Below are positions 8,994 through 19,147 of a stretch of DNA of 64,000 bases, piece by piece. The DNA is from Nevskiaceae bacterium (GTDB taxonomy: Bacteria > Pseudomonadota > Gammaproteobacteria > Nevskiales > Nevskiaceae): contig SSEB01000001.1 in the NCBI GenBank assembly GCA_008012115.1, forward strand, positions 1 to 64,000. Reading direction: 5' to 3'. Every line of letters starts with the position of its first letter. Position 1 is the first letter of the stretch. A program made the translations under genes and the position numbers. The notes below the pieces were generated by a model. That model was given only the letters and a program-made list of their open reading frames with translations. It did not search any database and was not told the origin of the DNA.

Positions 8994-10169
8994 ATGGCAT
9001 CGGAGATGCGTACAATCATTTGCACTTCAACTTTAGCGAAACCAGCGATGCCAACTATACAGGCAGCTCCTGCCAATGCCGCCGACGAGAACATTTCTGC
9101 AGTGCCTGCAGTCGGCGAGAATGAGGATACCGAACTTGAAAGTCTTCAGACCGAAAATCTTGGAGGCCTGTTCGAGCAACTCGGAGTTTCGCTCCTGATC
9201 AGTACCTATCAAGCCGGCAAGCTGGTCATTGCACGCAATGACGGCGGTGTGGTCAACACGCACTATCTCGACTCGCCGAAGCCGATGGGCATTGCGACCT
9301 TCCAGAATCAGCTCGCGGTCGGCACGCTGGGCGAAATACAATTTTTTGCTAACACGCCGGAAAATTGCGCCAAGATCAAGGGCGATAAGGTTCACGACGC
9401 CTGCTTCGTGCCACGTTACGCACACCTGACCGGCGAAATAGACATCCACGAAATGGCCTTCGGTGCGGATGGGCAGATCTGGTTCATCAACACACGATTC
9501 TCCGCGCTTTGCACCTTGAGTGGCTCTAACAGTTTCACGCCAGTGTGGCGGCCCCAGTTCATCAGTAGCAACGCCCCAGAGGATCGATGCCACCTCAACG
9601 GACTCGGACTGCGTGATGGCAAGCCCCGATACGTGACGGCACTAGGTGAGAGCGATAAGCCCGGTGGCTGGCGCGAGCGCAAAGCCGATGGCGGTGTCCT
9701 GATCGATCTGAAGACTGGAAAGACCATCTGCCGCGGGTTGTCAATGCCGCATTCGCCACGCTGGTATGCGGAGCAGCTATGGGTCTGCGAGTCGGGCAGA
9801 GGCACGCTCGCCAAGGTCAATGAAACGACCGGTGAAAGGATCGTCGTTTTCGAGTTCCCCGGGTTTACTCGCGGCCTCGATTTCGTTGGCCCACTTGCTT
9901 TCGTCGGCCTTTCCCAGATTCGCGAGACGGCTACGTTTAGCGGCATTCCCATTACCGAAAAAGCCGCCGAGCGGAATTGCGGTGTTTGGATCGTGGATGT
10001 GACCGATGGAACGCTGGTCGGCATCCTGCGCTTTACCAAGGGCGTGCACGAGATTTTTGCTGTGCAGGCGCTGCCCGGTTTGCGTTATCCGGCGATCCTG
10101 GAAAAGCTTGATCCCGTTGTTTTGGGCACCTATTTCCTGAAGCCAGACGTGGTTGCGAAAGTAGTCTAG
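8994..10169 (+). CDS. TIGR03032-family protein
   Basis: LGVSLLISTYQAGKLVIARNDGG...PMGIATFQNQLAVGT...FTRGLDFVGPLAFVGLSQIRETATFSGIPI; exact start uncertain. Confidence 0.8.
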   Translation: MASEMRTIICTSTLAKPAMPTIQAAPANAADENISAVPAVGENEDTELESLQTENLGGLFEQLGVSLLISTYQAGKLVIARNDGGVVNTHYLDSPKPMGIATFQNQLAVGTLGEIQFFANTPENCAKIKGDKVHDACFVPRYAHLTGEIDIHEMAFGADGQIWFINTRFSALCTLSGSNSFTPVWRPQFISSNAPEDRCHLNGLGLRDGKPRYVTALGESDKPGGWRERKADGGVLIDLKTGKTICRGLSMPHSPRWYAEQLWVCESGRGTLAKVNETTGERIVVFEFPGFTRGLDFVGPLAFVGLSQIRETATFSGIPITEKAAERNCGVWIVDVTDGTLVGILRFTKGVHEIFAVQALPGLRYPAILEKLDPVVLGTYFLKPDVVAKVV

Positions 10170-10330
10170 GCGGCAGGGGTTTTCACTCAGGATGCGCCCC
10201 ATATTTCACATTCTTGACGGTGCGGATTTGCGGGGCTAGTCTCGGGTTGTGGGCATCTGTCATCTCGTCTCGCTCCGGTGGTCGTGGGGTGTCGAGGTCA
10301 AGGTCATATGAATAAAGGGAGAAGTCACTG

Positions 10331-13318
10331 ATGAAACTCAGTTCAGAGGGTAGGTTCAGTGCTGCCGTCAGACTTGCGATCCTCGCGGGCATGGCCGGTG
10401 GCGCGCAGGGAATGGCACACGCAGACGACGCTGCGCCCAAGTCGGGCCCGGCGAAGCTTGAAGCGGTGACCGTCACTGGCTCGCGCATCAAGCAGGAGAA
10501 TCTGACCAGCAATAGCGCGATCACGGTACTCAACGACGAGGAGTTGACACTTTCGGGTACCGTCAACGTTGAGTCATTGATCAACACCCTGCCGCAGAGT
10601 TTTGCTGGCTTTGGCTCAAACGATTCCAACGGTGCGACGGGTACTGCGACAGTCGATCTGCGTGGCTTAGGGCCCGCGCGTACCATGGTGTTGATCGATG
10701 GCAAGCGCTTGATGCCGGGTGATGCTTTGCAAAGCCCTCCGTCTGCAGACTTGAACTTCATTCCAGCGCCATTAGTCGATTCCATTGACATCCTCACCGG
10801 CGGCGCATCAGCGGTATACGGCGCGGACGCCATTGCTGGTGTTGTTAACTTCAAGATGAAGAGGGATTTCGAGGGTTTCCGTCTCGATTCCCAATACAGC
10901 GAGACGACGCACCACGATGGTCTGACCCGTGAGTATTACGCCCTGTGGGGTGCGAACTCGGCGGACGGCAAGGGCAACGTGACAATGTACGCTGGCTACA
11001 CCAAAGCCAATGCGATCACGCAGGACCGGCGTAAGTTCTCTGCATGTTCAATAACGACGCCGGGTTCCGGCAAGACGCATAAGTGCGCGGGTTCGGGCAC
11101 GATCGCCGAAGGCAGAATCTACAGCTACGACCGCGCTTACAGCGCTGATCCAACGGTATCTGCGTCACCTTACGCAATCGTCAATCCAGACGGCACACGC
11201 AGCTTCATCCCTGACGACGGTCGAACCTTCAATTTCGCGCCGTACAACTATTTCCAGCGCCCGGACGAGCGCTACCATCTGGGAGGTTTTGCTCACAAGG
11301 AATTCAATGAGCACTTGGACCTCTACGGTAGTGCGATGTTCATGGACAACCACACGGTTAGTGCAGTCGCTCCGTCGGGTCTGTTCTTCGTAAATGCCTC
11401 CGTCCCTTGCGTCAGCCCCCTGTTGTCGGACAGCCAGAAGCAGTTTCTCTGCGGCGACGTTGGCAAGTCGACGGCGGCGGGCTCGACAGACGTCGCCAAC
11501 ATTCTGGTCGCCAAGCGCGCGGTCGAAGTCGGCCCCAGACTCGACGATCTTCGCCACACGGATTACCGTATCAACCTTGGCGCTAAAGGCGACATCATCA
11601 GCGGCATTGACTATGACGTGTCTTTACAGCACGGCGAAGTGATTTTTGCCGGCGCCAACCTGAACTACATTAATACCGCTAACGCCAAAGCGGCGCTGAA
11701 CACCACGGTCGACGGTAGTGGCAAGCCGGTTTGCGCAGGCAATGCACCGAAGGGCTGTGTGCCGCTGGATATTTTCCAGTTGGGCGCGATTACTCCAGCG
11801 CAGGTAGCGTTCATCAGCGCTGCGGGCTACGAGCAAGCGAATCTGACTCAAGATATTGCCACCGGCGCAGTTACGGCTGACCTCGGCAAGTTTGGAGTTA
11901 AGCTGCCGTCCGCAGCACATGGCGTTGCCATTGCGCTTGGCGCAGAACACCGCGCCGATTACCTGAACTATCGCCCCGACGACAATGTTCGGACGGGTAA
12001 CTTGGGTGGTTTCGGCGGACCTCGCCCGGCAGTGAAGGGCAAGATTGACGCCGATGAACTGTTTGGCGAACTTCGCCTGCCTATTCTCGATAACGTACAG
12101 GGGGCCAAACACCTCTTAATCAGCGGCGCTGGACGTATAACCGACTATTCAACGTCCGGAAGCGTCAAGACCTACACAGGTGGTCTGGAATATTCGCCCA
12201 CCGATGACGTCGCATTGCGTGCCAGCTATTCCCGTGCGATCCGCGCTGCCTCCGTGACCGAGGCGTTCGCCCCAGCGGCGTTGGGACTTTTTTCCGGTTC
12301 GGACCCCTGCTCAGGCACGGCGCTACGTGCCGCGGGCGCAAACGCTCCGTCGAAGGCGCAATGCGCTAACACTGGGGTGACATCAGTCCAATACGATAAT
12401 GGCATTAACAATACCAACGGTGGCGGTATCGCCGATTGCAGCAGCGGCCAATGTAATGGACTGTTCGGTGGCAATCCCGCGCTAAAGCCGGAAGAGGCAA
12501 CTACCAAGACGGTCGGTGTCGTGATTACGCCAAGTGCGGTCAAGAATCTGTCCATCACACTCGACTACTTCAATATCGATGTCGAGGGCGCGATCACTAC
12601 GGTGGGTGCCGCGGTGACGTTGCAGCAGTGTTTGGTAACCGGCAACCCGCAATTCTGCTCGAATGTGCATCGTTCACCTAACGGCCGACTTTCTGGTGAT
12701 TCCTCGAACGCGAACGTTGGTTTCATCTCCGACGTCAACACCAATATTGGTGGGAGCAAGACGCGTGGCGTCGATGCCGAGGTCGCCTACAACGTCAAAC
12801 TGACGGATATTGGTCGCTTGTATTTGGACTACTCGGCGACCTATTTGCAGAGCTTGTCGACCAATACTGGCCCTGGCCTCGGCTCGTATGAATGCGCCGG
12901 CTTGTACGGCATCACCTGCGGCACGCCGAATCCGACTTATCGGCACAAGGTGAGGACCACGCTGTCGCTGCCGGTTGGCGTCTCGGTCTCGTTGGGTTGG
13001 CGCTACTTTGGCAGTGCGGTACTCGACAAGAATTCGACGAATCCGTCGCTTAAGAGCGGTTCCCCTGACCTCATCGATAATAAGCTGCACGTGAAGAATT
13101 ATCTTGATCTGTCAGGCACGTACGATTTGCCGTTGGAGAAACAGAAGGTTACCTTGCGTTTTGGCATAAGCAATTTGCTTGGAACTAATCCGCAGACGGT
13201 GTCTAGCAACGCGCCGAATGCTGTGTCCGGCCCTCCGTTTGGCAACGGCAACACCTACCCCAACGTTTATGATCCGTTGGGGCGCACGCTCTTCGTTGGC
13301 GTGCAGGCTGATCTCTAA
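10331..13318 (+). CDS. TonB-dependent outer membrane receptor
   Basis: 995 aa; signal peptide; LEAVTVTGSRIKQENLTSNSAITVLNDEEL, plug and beta-barrel motifs, GRTLFVGVQADL C-terminus. Confidence 0.93.
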   Translation: MKLSSEGRFSAAVRLAILAGMAGGAQGMAHADDAAPKSGPAKLEAVTVTGSRIKQENLTSNSAITVLNDEELTLSGTVNVESLINTLPQSFAGFGSNDSNGATGTATVDLRGLGPARTMVLIDGKRLMPGDALQSPPSADLNFIPAPLVDSIDILTGGASAVYGADAIAGVVNFKMKRDFEGFRLDSQYSETTHHDGLTREYYALWGANSADGKGNVTMYAGYTKANAITQDRRKFSACSITTPGSGKTHKCAGSGTIAEGRIYSYDRAYSADPTVSASPYAIVNPDGTRSFIPDDGRTFNFAPYNYFQRPDERYHLGGFAHKEFNEHLDLYGSAMFMDNHTVSAVAPSGLFFVNASVPCVSPLLSDSQKQFLCGDVGKSTAAGSTDVANILVAKRAVEVGPRLDDLRHTDYRINLGAKGDIISGIDYDVSLQHGEVIFAGANLNYINTANAKAALNTTVDGSGKPVCAGNAPKGCVPLDIFQLGAITPAQVAFISAAGYEQANLTQDIATGAVTADLGKFGVKLPSAAHGVAIALGAEHRADYLNYRPDDNVRTGNLGGFGGPRPAVKGKIDADELFGELRLPILDNVQGAKHLLISGAGRITDYSTSGSVKTYTGGLEYSPTDDVALRASYSRAIRAASVTEAFAPAALGLFSGSDPCSGTALRAAGANAPSKAQCANTGVTSVQYDNGINNTNGGGIADCSSGQCNGLFGGNPALKPEEATTKTVGVVITPSAVKNLSITLDYFNIDVEGAITTVGAAVTLQQCLVTGNPQFCSNVHRSPNGRLSGDSSNANVGFISDVNTNIGGSKTRGVDAEVAYNVKLTDIGRLYLDYSATYLQSLSTNTGPGLGSYECAGLYGITCGTPNPTYRHKVRTTLSLPVGVSVSLGWRYFGSAVLDKNSTNPSLKSGSPDLIDNKLHVKNYLDLSGTYDLPLEKQKVTLRFGISNLLGTNPQTVSSNAPNAVSGPPFGNGNTYPNVYDPLGRTLFVGVQADL

Positions 13319-13345
13319 GTTTTTCTCTTGGAGCAGACTGAACGA

Positions 13346-13373
13346 GCGGCGGCCACGAGCCGCCGCTTTTTTG
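13346..13373 (+). terminator. Rho-independent terminator after TonB receptor
   Basis: AGCGGCGG-CCACGAG-CCGCCGCT followed by a T-tract. Confidence 0.85.
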
Positions 13374-13446
13374 TCCACGTATGGCCGACGAGAATTCGGG
13401 CATGACGAATCCATCCATCTAGCTATTTAATCCCGGTTCGTCGGGC

Positions 13447-15309
13447 ATGCCTACTGGAACCGATATAGAAGGTAGCGTAGAAATGAATATTGGCGGTGAT
13501 GCAACGCTTCAGACGCTGGAGCGTCTCGGACGGTACGACGAGATGGAAACCATCTACCGCGAATTGCTGGCGGAACGGCCGAACGATGCTACGACGCTGC
13601 ATAACCTGGGACTGCTGCTGCTGTCCCTGGGGCGCCACGAGGAGGCCGAGAACAAGTTGAGGCTTGCTGTGGCTGCGTCCCCTGACACGCCTGCGATGCA
13701 TAACTCGCTCGGTGTAGTCCTACGCGTGCTCGGACGAACCGAGGAAGCTGAGTCCTGCTATCGCCAAGCAGTGAAATTGTGGGCTGCCTATCCCGAGGCG
13801 CATTACAACCTCGGCATTTTGCTGGAATCCACTGGGCGCATCGATGAGGCGTTGAATGCTTACCTCGCGGCGATCGAGTGTCGCGCTGACGATGCACGTG
13901 CGCTGACGCGTGCCGCGGCGATTCTTGCTCAGCGAGGATCGCTAGAGCAGGCGCTGGAGGATGTGCAGAAAGCCTGCAAGGCAGATCCTTCGTATTTCGA
14001 TGCGCACTACTATCATGGCTGCGTATTGTCGTCGCTCAAGCGTCATGGTGAAGCACTTGCAGCTTTTGACAGAGCCGAATCCCTGCGCGCGGAAAGCGTC
14101 GAACTCGCGATTGCCCGCGCCAACGCCTTGCAAAGGGCGGGGCGCTTCGATGAGGCGCTTGCAGCCAATTGGCGCGCGCTCGAGCTAGAGCCCGAGCGTG
14201 TTACGACGCACGAAGCCCTGAACAAGCTCGCTTGGATTTCGGGGCGGCAGGATGAGTACCTGCGCTCATTCGATTTCGTTCGACAGCGCAGAGGAGACCA
14301 AGCACCGCTCCTATGCCTTGAAGCAGCTTTCCATCTGCGCCAAAAAGATTTCTCTGCGGCCGAACGCTTGTCGCGCAAGGCTTGCGCGCTTGCGCCGGAT
14401 AGCAGCGAGGCGGTCGGTATGCTGGCCCGAAGTCTCGCTGGACAGGGGAAATTCCCCGAGAGTTTTGCGCTGTTTGCCCAAGCGATCAATCTGGCGCCTG
14501 CAGAGGCCTTGTACTGGCAGGAGTTCGGCTTGACGCTGCTGCGCGCTGGAATGCCACGGGATGCGCTCAATCTTTTCGAGCGCGCCGTCGCGGCGGAGAT
14601 CAGCGACCCGATCATTCTTTCGGGCATGACCCTGGCGTTTCGTGCGCTTGGCGATGAGCGGTACGAGAAATTGATTGATTTTCCGAAGTACGTCCGCGTT
14701 TATGATCTTCACGGCGAAGAAGACGCTGATGGAGTCCGCCAGTTTAATCAGACGTTGGCGGACGAACTGGATGCTCTTCATCAGGCCAGGATCGAGCCGA
14801 TCGACCAGACGCTTCGCGGCGGTACCCAGACCACGGAACATCTGCTCGAAGAGCGGACCCCAGCGATACAGCTGCTGAAAAAGCGTTTTGATGGAGCCTT
14901 GAGCCACTACATTGGCAATCTTCCTGATGAGGCCTGGCATCCGATGGCGGGGCACAAGAGCGATCGGTTTGGCTATACAGGTTCTTGGTCTTGTCGTCTT
15001 GCCTCAGGCGGATATCATCAGAATCACGTGCATCACCGGGGCTGGATCAGTTCAGTTTATTACGTGAGGCTACCGCAGCCGCCTGTGGACCCGAATTCGC
15101 GCGACGGTTGGCTGAAGTTCGGTGAGTCTAATCTCGCGCTGGGCTCTTGGGATCGCCCCAACCAGTTGGTAAAGCCCGTTGTCGGACGTCTGGTTCTGTT
15201 CCCGTCGTTTTTCTGGCATGGGACGATTCCGTTTGCCGACGAGGGTGATCGTTTGACGGTGGCTTTTGACGTGGCGCCCGAAAGGGAGCCTTCAAGGTCT
15301 GTGTCCTGA
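13447..15309 (+). CDS. TPR-repeat protein with C-terminal putative 2OG-Fe(II) oxygenase domain
   Basis: Multiple TPRs, then GSWSCRLASGGYHQNHVHHRGWISSVYYVRLP...GRLVLFPSFFWHGTIPF (HxH...H). Confidence 0.85.
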   Translation: MPTGTDIEGSVEMNIGGDATLQTLERLGRYDEMETIYRELLAERPNDATTLHNLGLLLLSLGRHEEAENKLRLAVAASPDTPAMHNSLGVVLRVLGRTEEAESCYRQAVKLWAAYPEAHYNLGILLESTGRIDEALNAYLAAIECRADDARALTRAAAILAQRGSLEQALEDVQKACKADPSYFDAHYYHGCVLSSLKRHGEALAAFDRAESLRAESVELAIARANALQRAGRFDEALAANWRALELEPERVTTHEALNKLAWISGRQDEYLRSFDFVRQRRGDQAPLLCLEAAFHLRQKDFSAAERLSRKACALAPDSSEAVGMLARSLAGQGKFPESFALFAQAINLAPAEALYWQEFGLTLLRAGMPRDALNLFERAVAAEISDPIILSGMTLAFRALGDERYEKLIDFPKYVRVYDLHGEEDADGVRQFNQTLADELDALHQARIEPIDQTLRGGTQTTEHLLEERTPAIQLLKKRFDGALSHYIGNLPDEAWHPMAGHKSDRFGYTGSWSCRLASGGYHQNHVHHRGWISSVYYVRLPQPPVDPNSRDGWLKFGESNLALGSWDRPNQLVKPVVGRLVLFPSFFWHGTIPFADEGDRLTVAFDVAPEREPSRSVS

Positions 15310-15353
15310 ACGGCGATTCGGGGGAGGCCTCGAAGTTTCTGCGAAGTGAATTT

Positions 15354-16547
15354 ATGAATGCCAGTTCGCCAGCGGACGCGGCCCGTGAGTCCAATCAGCG
15401 TGCGATGGCTGCGATGGCGGCCGGCGATTTCTCAACCGCGCGCGAAACCCTGAAGCAGGCACTGCGGACTAGTCGTGACAATCTTTCGCTGTGGCTGAAC
15501 CTGGCGGCCTGCTGCCGTGCTTTGGGAGAGCTGCAAAATGCTTTGTCGGCGGTCGAGGAGGCGCTCAAGATCCAGCCGAGGCTGTTCACGGCACTGCTGA
15601 TGAAGGGGTCGCTGCTGGAGCAGTTGCACATGAAGCAGCAGGCGGCGAAGCTTTATGGTGCCGCGATGGCCGTTGCACCGCCAGACGATGCGCTGGATCC
15701 GCCGACGAAGGCTGCGCTCCAGCGCGCAAGACAGGTTCACGCACGCTATCTGGAGGAGTTGACCGCGTTCATCAATGCCGAGATCGACTTCGAGCATGAG
15801 CGAGGCGGCAGCGCCGAGGCGCGGCGGATTCGCAGTTTCATCGAATTGTCCTTGAGGAAGAAGAAAAATTTCAGACAGGAACCCACGGATTTCTTTTATC
15901 CTGGACTGCCGGCGATCCAGTTCTGGGAGCGCTCGTCGTTTCCTTGGCTGATGGATTTCGAGCGGGCCTCAATGGCAATCGGCGACGAACTATCCAGCAT
16001 TCTTCGAGACGATTTCCGTGATTTCATGCCCTACGTGGCTTACCCCGAAGGGCTGCCGCTTGATCAGTGGCAGCCGCTGAATCATTCGCGGAAATGGGGC
16101 GCCCTGCATCTTTTAAAATACGGCGAACGTGTAGAGGAAAACTGCCGACGTTGTCCAGCAACCATGAAGGCGTTGTCGCTGCTGCCACAGCCCGTGGTGC
16201 CTGGGCACTCACCTGCCGCTATGTTCTCCGCGCTGCAGCCGCATACGCGAATTCCGCCCCATACCGGCGTTGCCAATACGCGTTTGGTTGTGCACCTTCC
16301 CTTGGTTGTCCCGGAGGATTGCGGGTTTCGGGTTGGAAACGAAACGAAGTTCTGGCGAGTGGGCGAGGCCTGGATTTTCGATGACACCATCGAGCACGAA
16401 GCATGGAATGACAGCGACGAGCCGCGCGTTATTTTTATTTGCGATATCTGGAACCCCTTGCTAAACGAAAACGAGCGCGCATTGGTCACATCGGTGATCA
16501 CTGCAATGGACCGATTTCATGGCGCCGCTCCAGTCACCTCACTTTGA
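15354..16547 (+). CDS. TPR + aspartyl/asparaginyl beta-hydroxylase domain protein
   Basis: LQPHTRIPPHTGVANTRLVVHLPLVVPEDCGFRVGNETKFWRVGEAWIFDDTIEHEAWND. Confidence 0.88.
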   Translation: MNASSPADAARESNQRAMAAMAAGDFSTARETLKQALRTSRDNLSLWLNLAACCRALGELQNALSAVEEALKIQPRLFTALLMKGSLLEQLHMKQQAAKLYGAAMAVAPPDDALDPPTKAALQRARQVHARYLEELTAFINAEIDFEHERGGSAEARRIRSFIELSLRKKKNFRQEPTDFFYPGLPAIQFWERSSFPWLMDFERASMAIGDELSSILRDDFRDFMPYVAYPEGLPLDQWQPLNHSRKWGALHLLKYGERVEENCRRCPATMKALSLLPQPVVPGHSPAAMFSALQPHTRIPPHTGVANTRLVVHLPLVVPEDCGFRVGNETKFWRVGEAWIFDDTIEHEAWNDSDEPRVIFICDIWNPLLNENERALVTSVITAMDRFHGAAPVTSL

Positions 16548-16981
16548 TAGAGACATGGCCTGGAGCAGGTGCTGACCTGCTAATGACCGGCAATTCTCCT
16601 TCCCCGTCAGTGTCAGTCTCCAGGAGCGACACGCGAGGCCCCAGCATCTAGGTTGACCGCGTACCTATGTTGGTAACGATTCAAGCGGTGGCGACATCGA
16701 TTTCAGGGCCGTTTCTCTCATCGGAGAGTGTGGTGGCGGTAGGGATAATTCTTCTCTAGGCGCCACGGCCTTTCCCTCAAAACGAGGGTGAAAACCAGAA
16801 TTCGACAGCCGCACGCGCCCGGTGTACAGTGCTAAGGCAATTGTTTCAAGCAGTGTAGTACCCGAGGTTCCCCTGTGCCCGTTTTATGACGGTGCTGTTG
16901 TCAGTATCCCGGCTTACTTTCTTGATCGCTTGCACCCCAGGGCGTTTTTGCCCGTCACACTTTTTTGAAAGGAATGTCGTT

Positions 16982-17194
16982 ATGTCCAATGCTGCAACCG
17001 GCACTGTGAAGTGGTTCAATGAAGCCAAGGGCTTCGGTTTCATCACCCCGGAAGGCGGTGGCGAAGATCTCTTCGCGCACTTCCGCGAGATCCAGACCTC
17101 CGGCTTCAAGACCCTGAAGGAAGGCCAGCGCGTCGAGTTCGTCGCGGCTCGCGGCCCCAAGGGCATGCAGGCCACCAAGATTCGCCCGCTCTAA
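16982..17194 (+). CDS. Cold-shock protein (CspA family)
   Basis: [38 protein letters not shown]. Confidence 0.95.
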   Translation: MSNAATGTVKWFNEAKGFGFITPEGGGEDLFAHFREIQTSGFKTLKEGQRVEFVAARGPKGMQATKIRPL

Positions 17195-17223
17195 GATCCG
17201 CTCTTAGTTCGTGAATCAAAAAA

Positions 17224-17247
17224 CCCCGGCTTCGGCCGGGGTTTTTC
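17224..17247 (+). terminator. Rho-independent terminator after csp
   Basis: CCCCGGC-TTCG-GCCGGGG-TTTTTC. Confidence 0.88.
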
Positions 17248-17259
17248 TTTGGCCGACAT

Positions 17260-18018
17260 TCAACCGCGATGGACGGCCAGCGGGCCAAAGGCTTGGCAGA
17301 CCGGCATCAGCGTGATCTCGTTGATGTTGACGTGGACCGGCCGCGTCGCCGCCCAATAGACGCTGTCGGCCACATCGTCGGCGGTCAGCGGCTGTGTGTT
17401 GGCGTAAACGGCTGCGGCCTTCGTCTCGTCGCCCTTGAAGCGCACTTGTGAAAACTCCGTTCCGCCGGCAAGACCCGGCGCGATATAGGTCACCCGCACC
17501 GGTGTGCCGAGCAGATCGGCGCGCAGGTTGTTGCTGAACTGCCGCACGAAGGCCTTGGTGCCACCGTAGGCGTTGCCGCCCGGGTAGGGGAACTCGCCGG
17601 CCGTGGAGCCGATGTTGACGACATGACCGCGTCCGCGTGTCACCATCCCTGGCAGCACGGTGCGCGTGCAGTACATCAACCCCTTGATGTTGGTATCGAC
17701 CATGCGTTCCCAGTCGTCGAGCACGGCGCGTTGCGCCGGTTCCAGCCCCACCGCAAGCCCGGCGTTGTTGACCAGGATGTCGATCTCGGCAAAGCCGGAG
17801 GGCAGCGCGGCGACGGCGCGCTCGACCTGCGCCAGTGAACGCACGTCGAGTTCGATGGTCTCCACGAGGTCGCCAAGCTCGCCTTTCAGGGCGCGCAGAC
17901 GTTCGCCGCGACGGCCCGCGGCGATGACGCGGCTGCCGCTGGCAGCAAAACGTCGGGCGATGGCGAGGCCGAAGCCGGCGGTGGCGCCGGTGACGAAAAC
18001 CACGGGCGGAGTGCGCAT
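17260..18018 (-). CDS. SDR family NADP-dependent oxidoreductase (YdfG-like)
   Basis: VVFVTGATAGFGLAIARRFAASGSRVIAAGRR...DILVNNAGLAVG...YGGTKAFVRQFS. Confidence 0.9.
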   Translation of the reverse strand: MRTPPVVFVTGATAGFGLAIARRFAASGSRVIAAGRRGERLRALKGELGDLVETIELDVRSLAQVERAVAALPSGFAEIDILVNNAGLAVGLEPAQRAVLDDWERMVDTNIKGLMYCTRTVLPGMVTRGRGHVVNIGSTAGEFPYPGGNAYGGTKAFVRQFSNNLRADLLGTPVRVTYIAPGLAGGTEFSQVRFKGDETKAAAVYANTQPLTADDVADSVYWAATRPVHVNINEITLMPVCQAFGPLAVHRG

Positions 18019-18115
18019 GTCGGAGTTCCTGCTGCGATTCAATCGGGCGCAAAGTTTAGCCGTGACGGCATGCGCTCGCTAAACTGGCCCAACCGCATTG
18101 ACGAGGGGTGATGAG

Positions 18116-18535
18116 ATGATGCCTGCAAGGATGCAGCGCGCGGTACGCTGGGTGGCGCTGTTCGATCTGGCGGTGACGGCGCCGATGGCGCTGCCGGAAC
18201 TCTCGGAGCGCTGGGTGTCCTTCCTGCTCTCGGGATTCGGCTTTGCCGGTGATCCCGCCGCGTGGCGGCCGTTGCCGATGACCACCGCGGTGTTCTGCGT
18301 GCTCACCGGCATCCTGGGCGTGCTGTGGAACGGCTGCCGCGCACTGCGGCCTGATCCCTTGCTGGTCCGCGCCGATGTCTGGGGCCGCTACGCGGTGGCC
18401 CTGGCCCTGGCGTATTTCCTCGTGCAGCGCCAGGCGCCGTCGCCGCTCTGGCTGTTTGTGATCAGCGAGGTCGTCGGCGCCCTGATCCAGCGCCGGGCGC
18501 TGTCGGCGGCTCGTGAAGGAGCAGGCTGGGCCTGA
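18116..18535 (+). CDS. Small hydrophobic membrane protein, unknown function
   Basis: 140 aa ORF with predicted TM segments between well-supported genes. Confidence 0.6.
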   Translation: MMPARMQRAVRWVALFDLAVTAPMALPELSERWVSFLLSGFGFAGDPAAWRPLPMTTAVFCVLTGILGVLWNGCRALRPDPLLVRADVWGRYAVALALAYFLVQRQAPSPLWLFVISEVVGALIQRRALSAAREGAGWA

Positions 18536-18542
18536 GCCGCGC

Positions 18543-19031
18543 TCAGGCCCTCGATTCGCGGCGCGGACGCTTGGGTTTGAGAATGGTGCCGGTGCAGCGT
18601 TGCGCACCGCAGCGGCAGGCCCAGATGCGCTTCAGCCGCGTCGTGTGGGGCTCGTCCAGGATGATGCCGTAGTCGTAGGTCAGCTCTTCGCCGCCGCGAA
18701 CTTTGCGCAGGGTTTCGATCATGATGCGGTCGCGTGACGGATCGCCGCCGGGATGCTCGATCAGCCAGGCCTGGCAGTTCGGCGTGCAGCTGTGATTGAG
18801 CCAGCGTGCGGCATTGCCACCAACATTGGCGTCGATCACGTAGTGCTCGTTGAGCGTGAACAGGAAGGTGTGTCCGCTGTCGACGCTGCCGCCATGGCAA
18901 TCATCGGCTTCGTCGTGTGTCAGGCGCCGGCCGCGGTATTCGATGACTTCGGCGCCTTTCGGGAGATCGCGGGCGGCGAACACGCCGTTGCCGTGGATGC
19001 TGGAGCGTCTTACTACGATGGATCGGGGCAT
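18543..19031 (-). CDS. SET-domain protein-lysine methyltransferase-like protein with post-SET Cys motif
   Basis: RSSIHGNGVFAARDLPKGAEVIEYRG...ARWLNHSCTPNCQ...GEELTYDYGI...WACRCGAQRCTGTI. Confidence 0.9.
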   Translation of the reverse strand: MPRSIVVRRSSIHGNGVFAARDLPKGAEVIEYRGRRLTHDEADDCHGGSVDSGHTFLFTLNEHYVIDANVGGNAARWLNHSCTPNCQAWLIEHPGGDPSRDRIMIETLRKVRGGEELTYDYGIILDEPHTTRLKRIWACRCGAQRCTGTILKPKRPRRESRA

Positions 19032-19147
19032 GGCTTCGGTCGGAGAATCGGGTGCACATTGTCGCCGGGCCGCGTGGGGAATCAAGCGCGCGGTTCATTG
19101 GCATGGCAAGCCATGCAACAATCGGACCCTCTTCCAAGGTGGATGAC

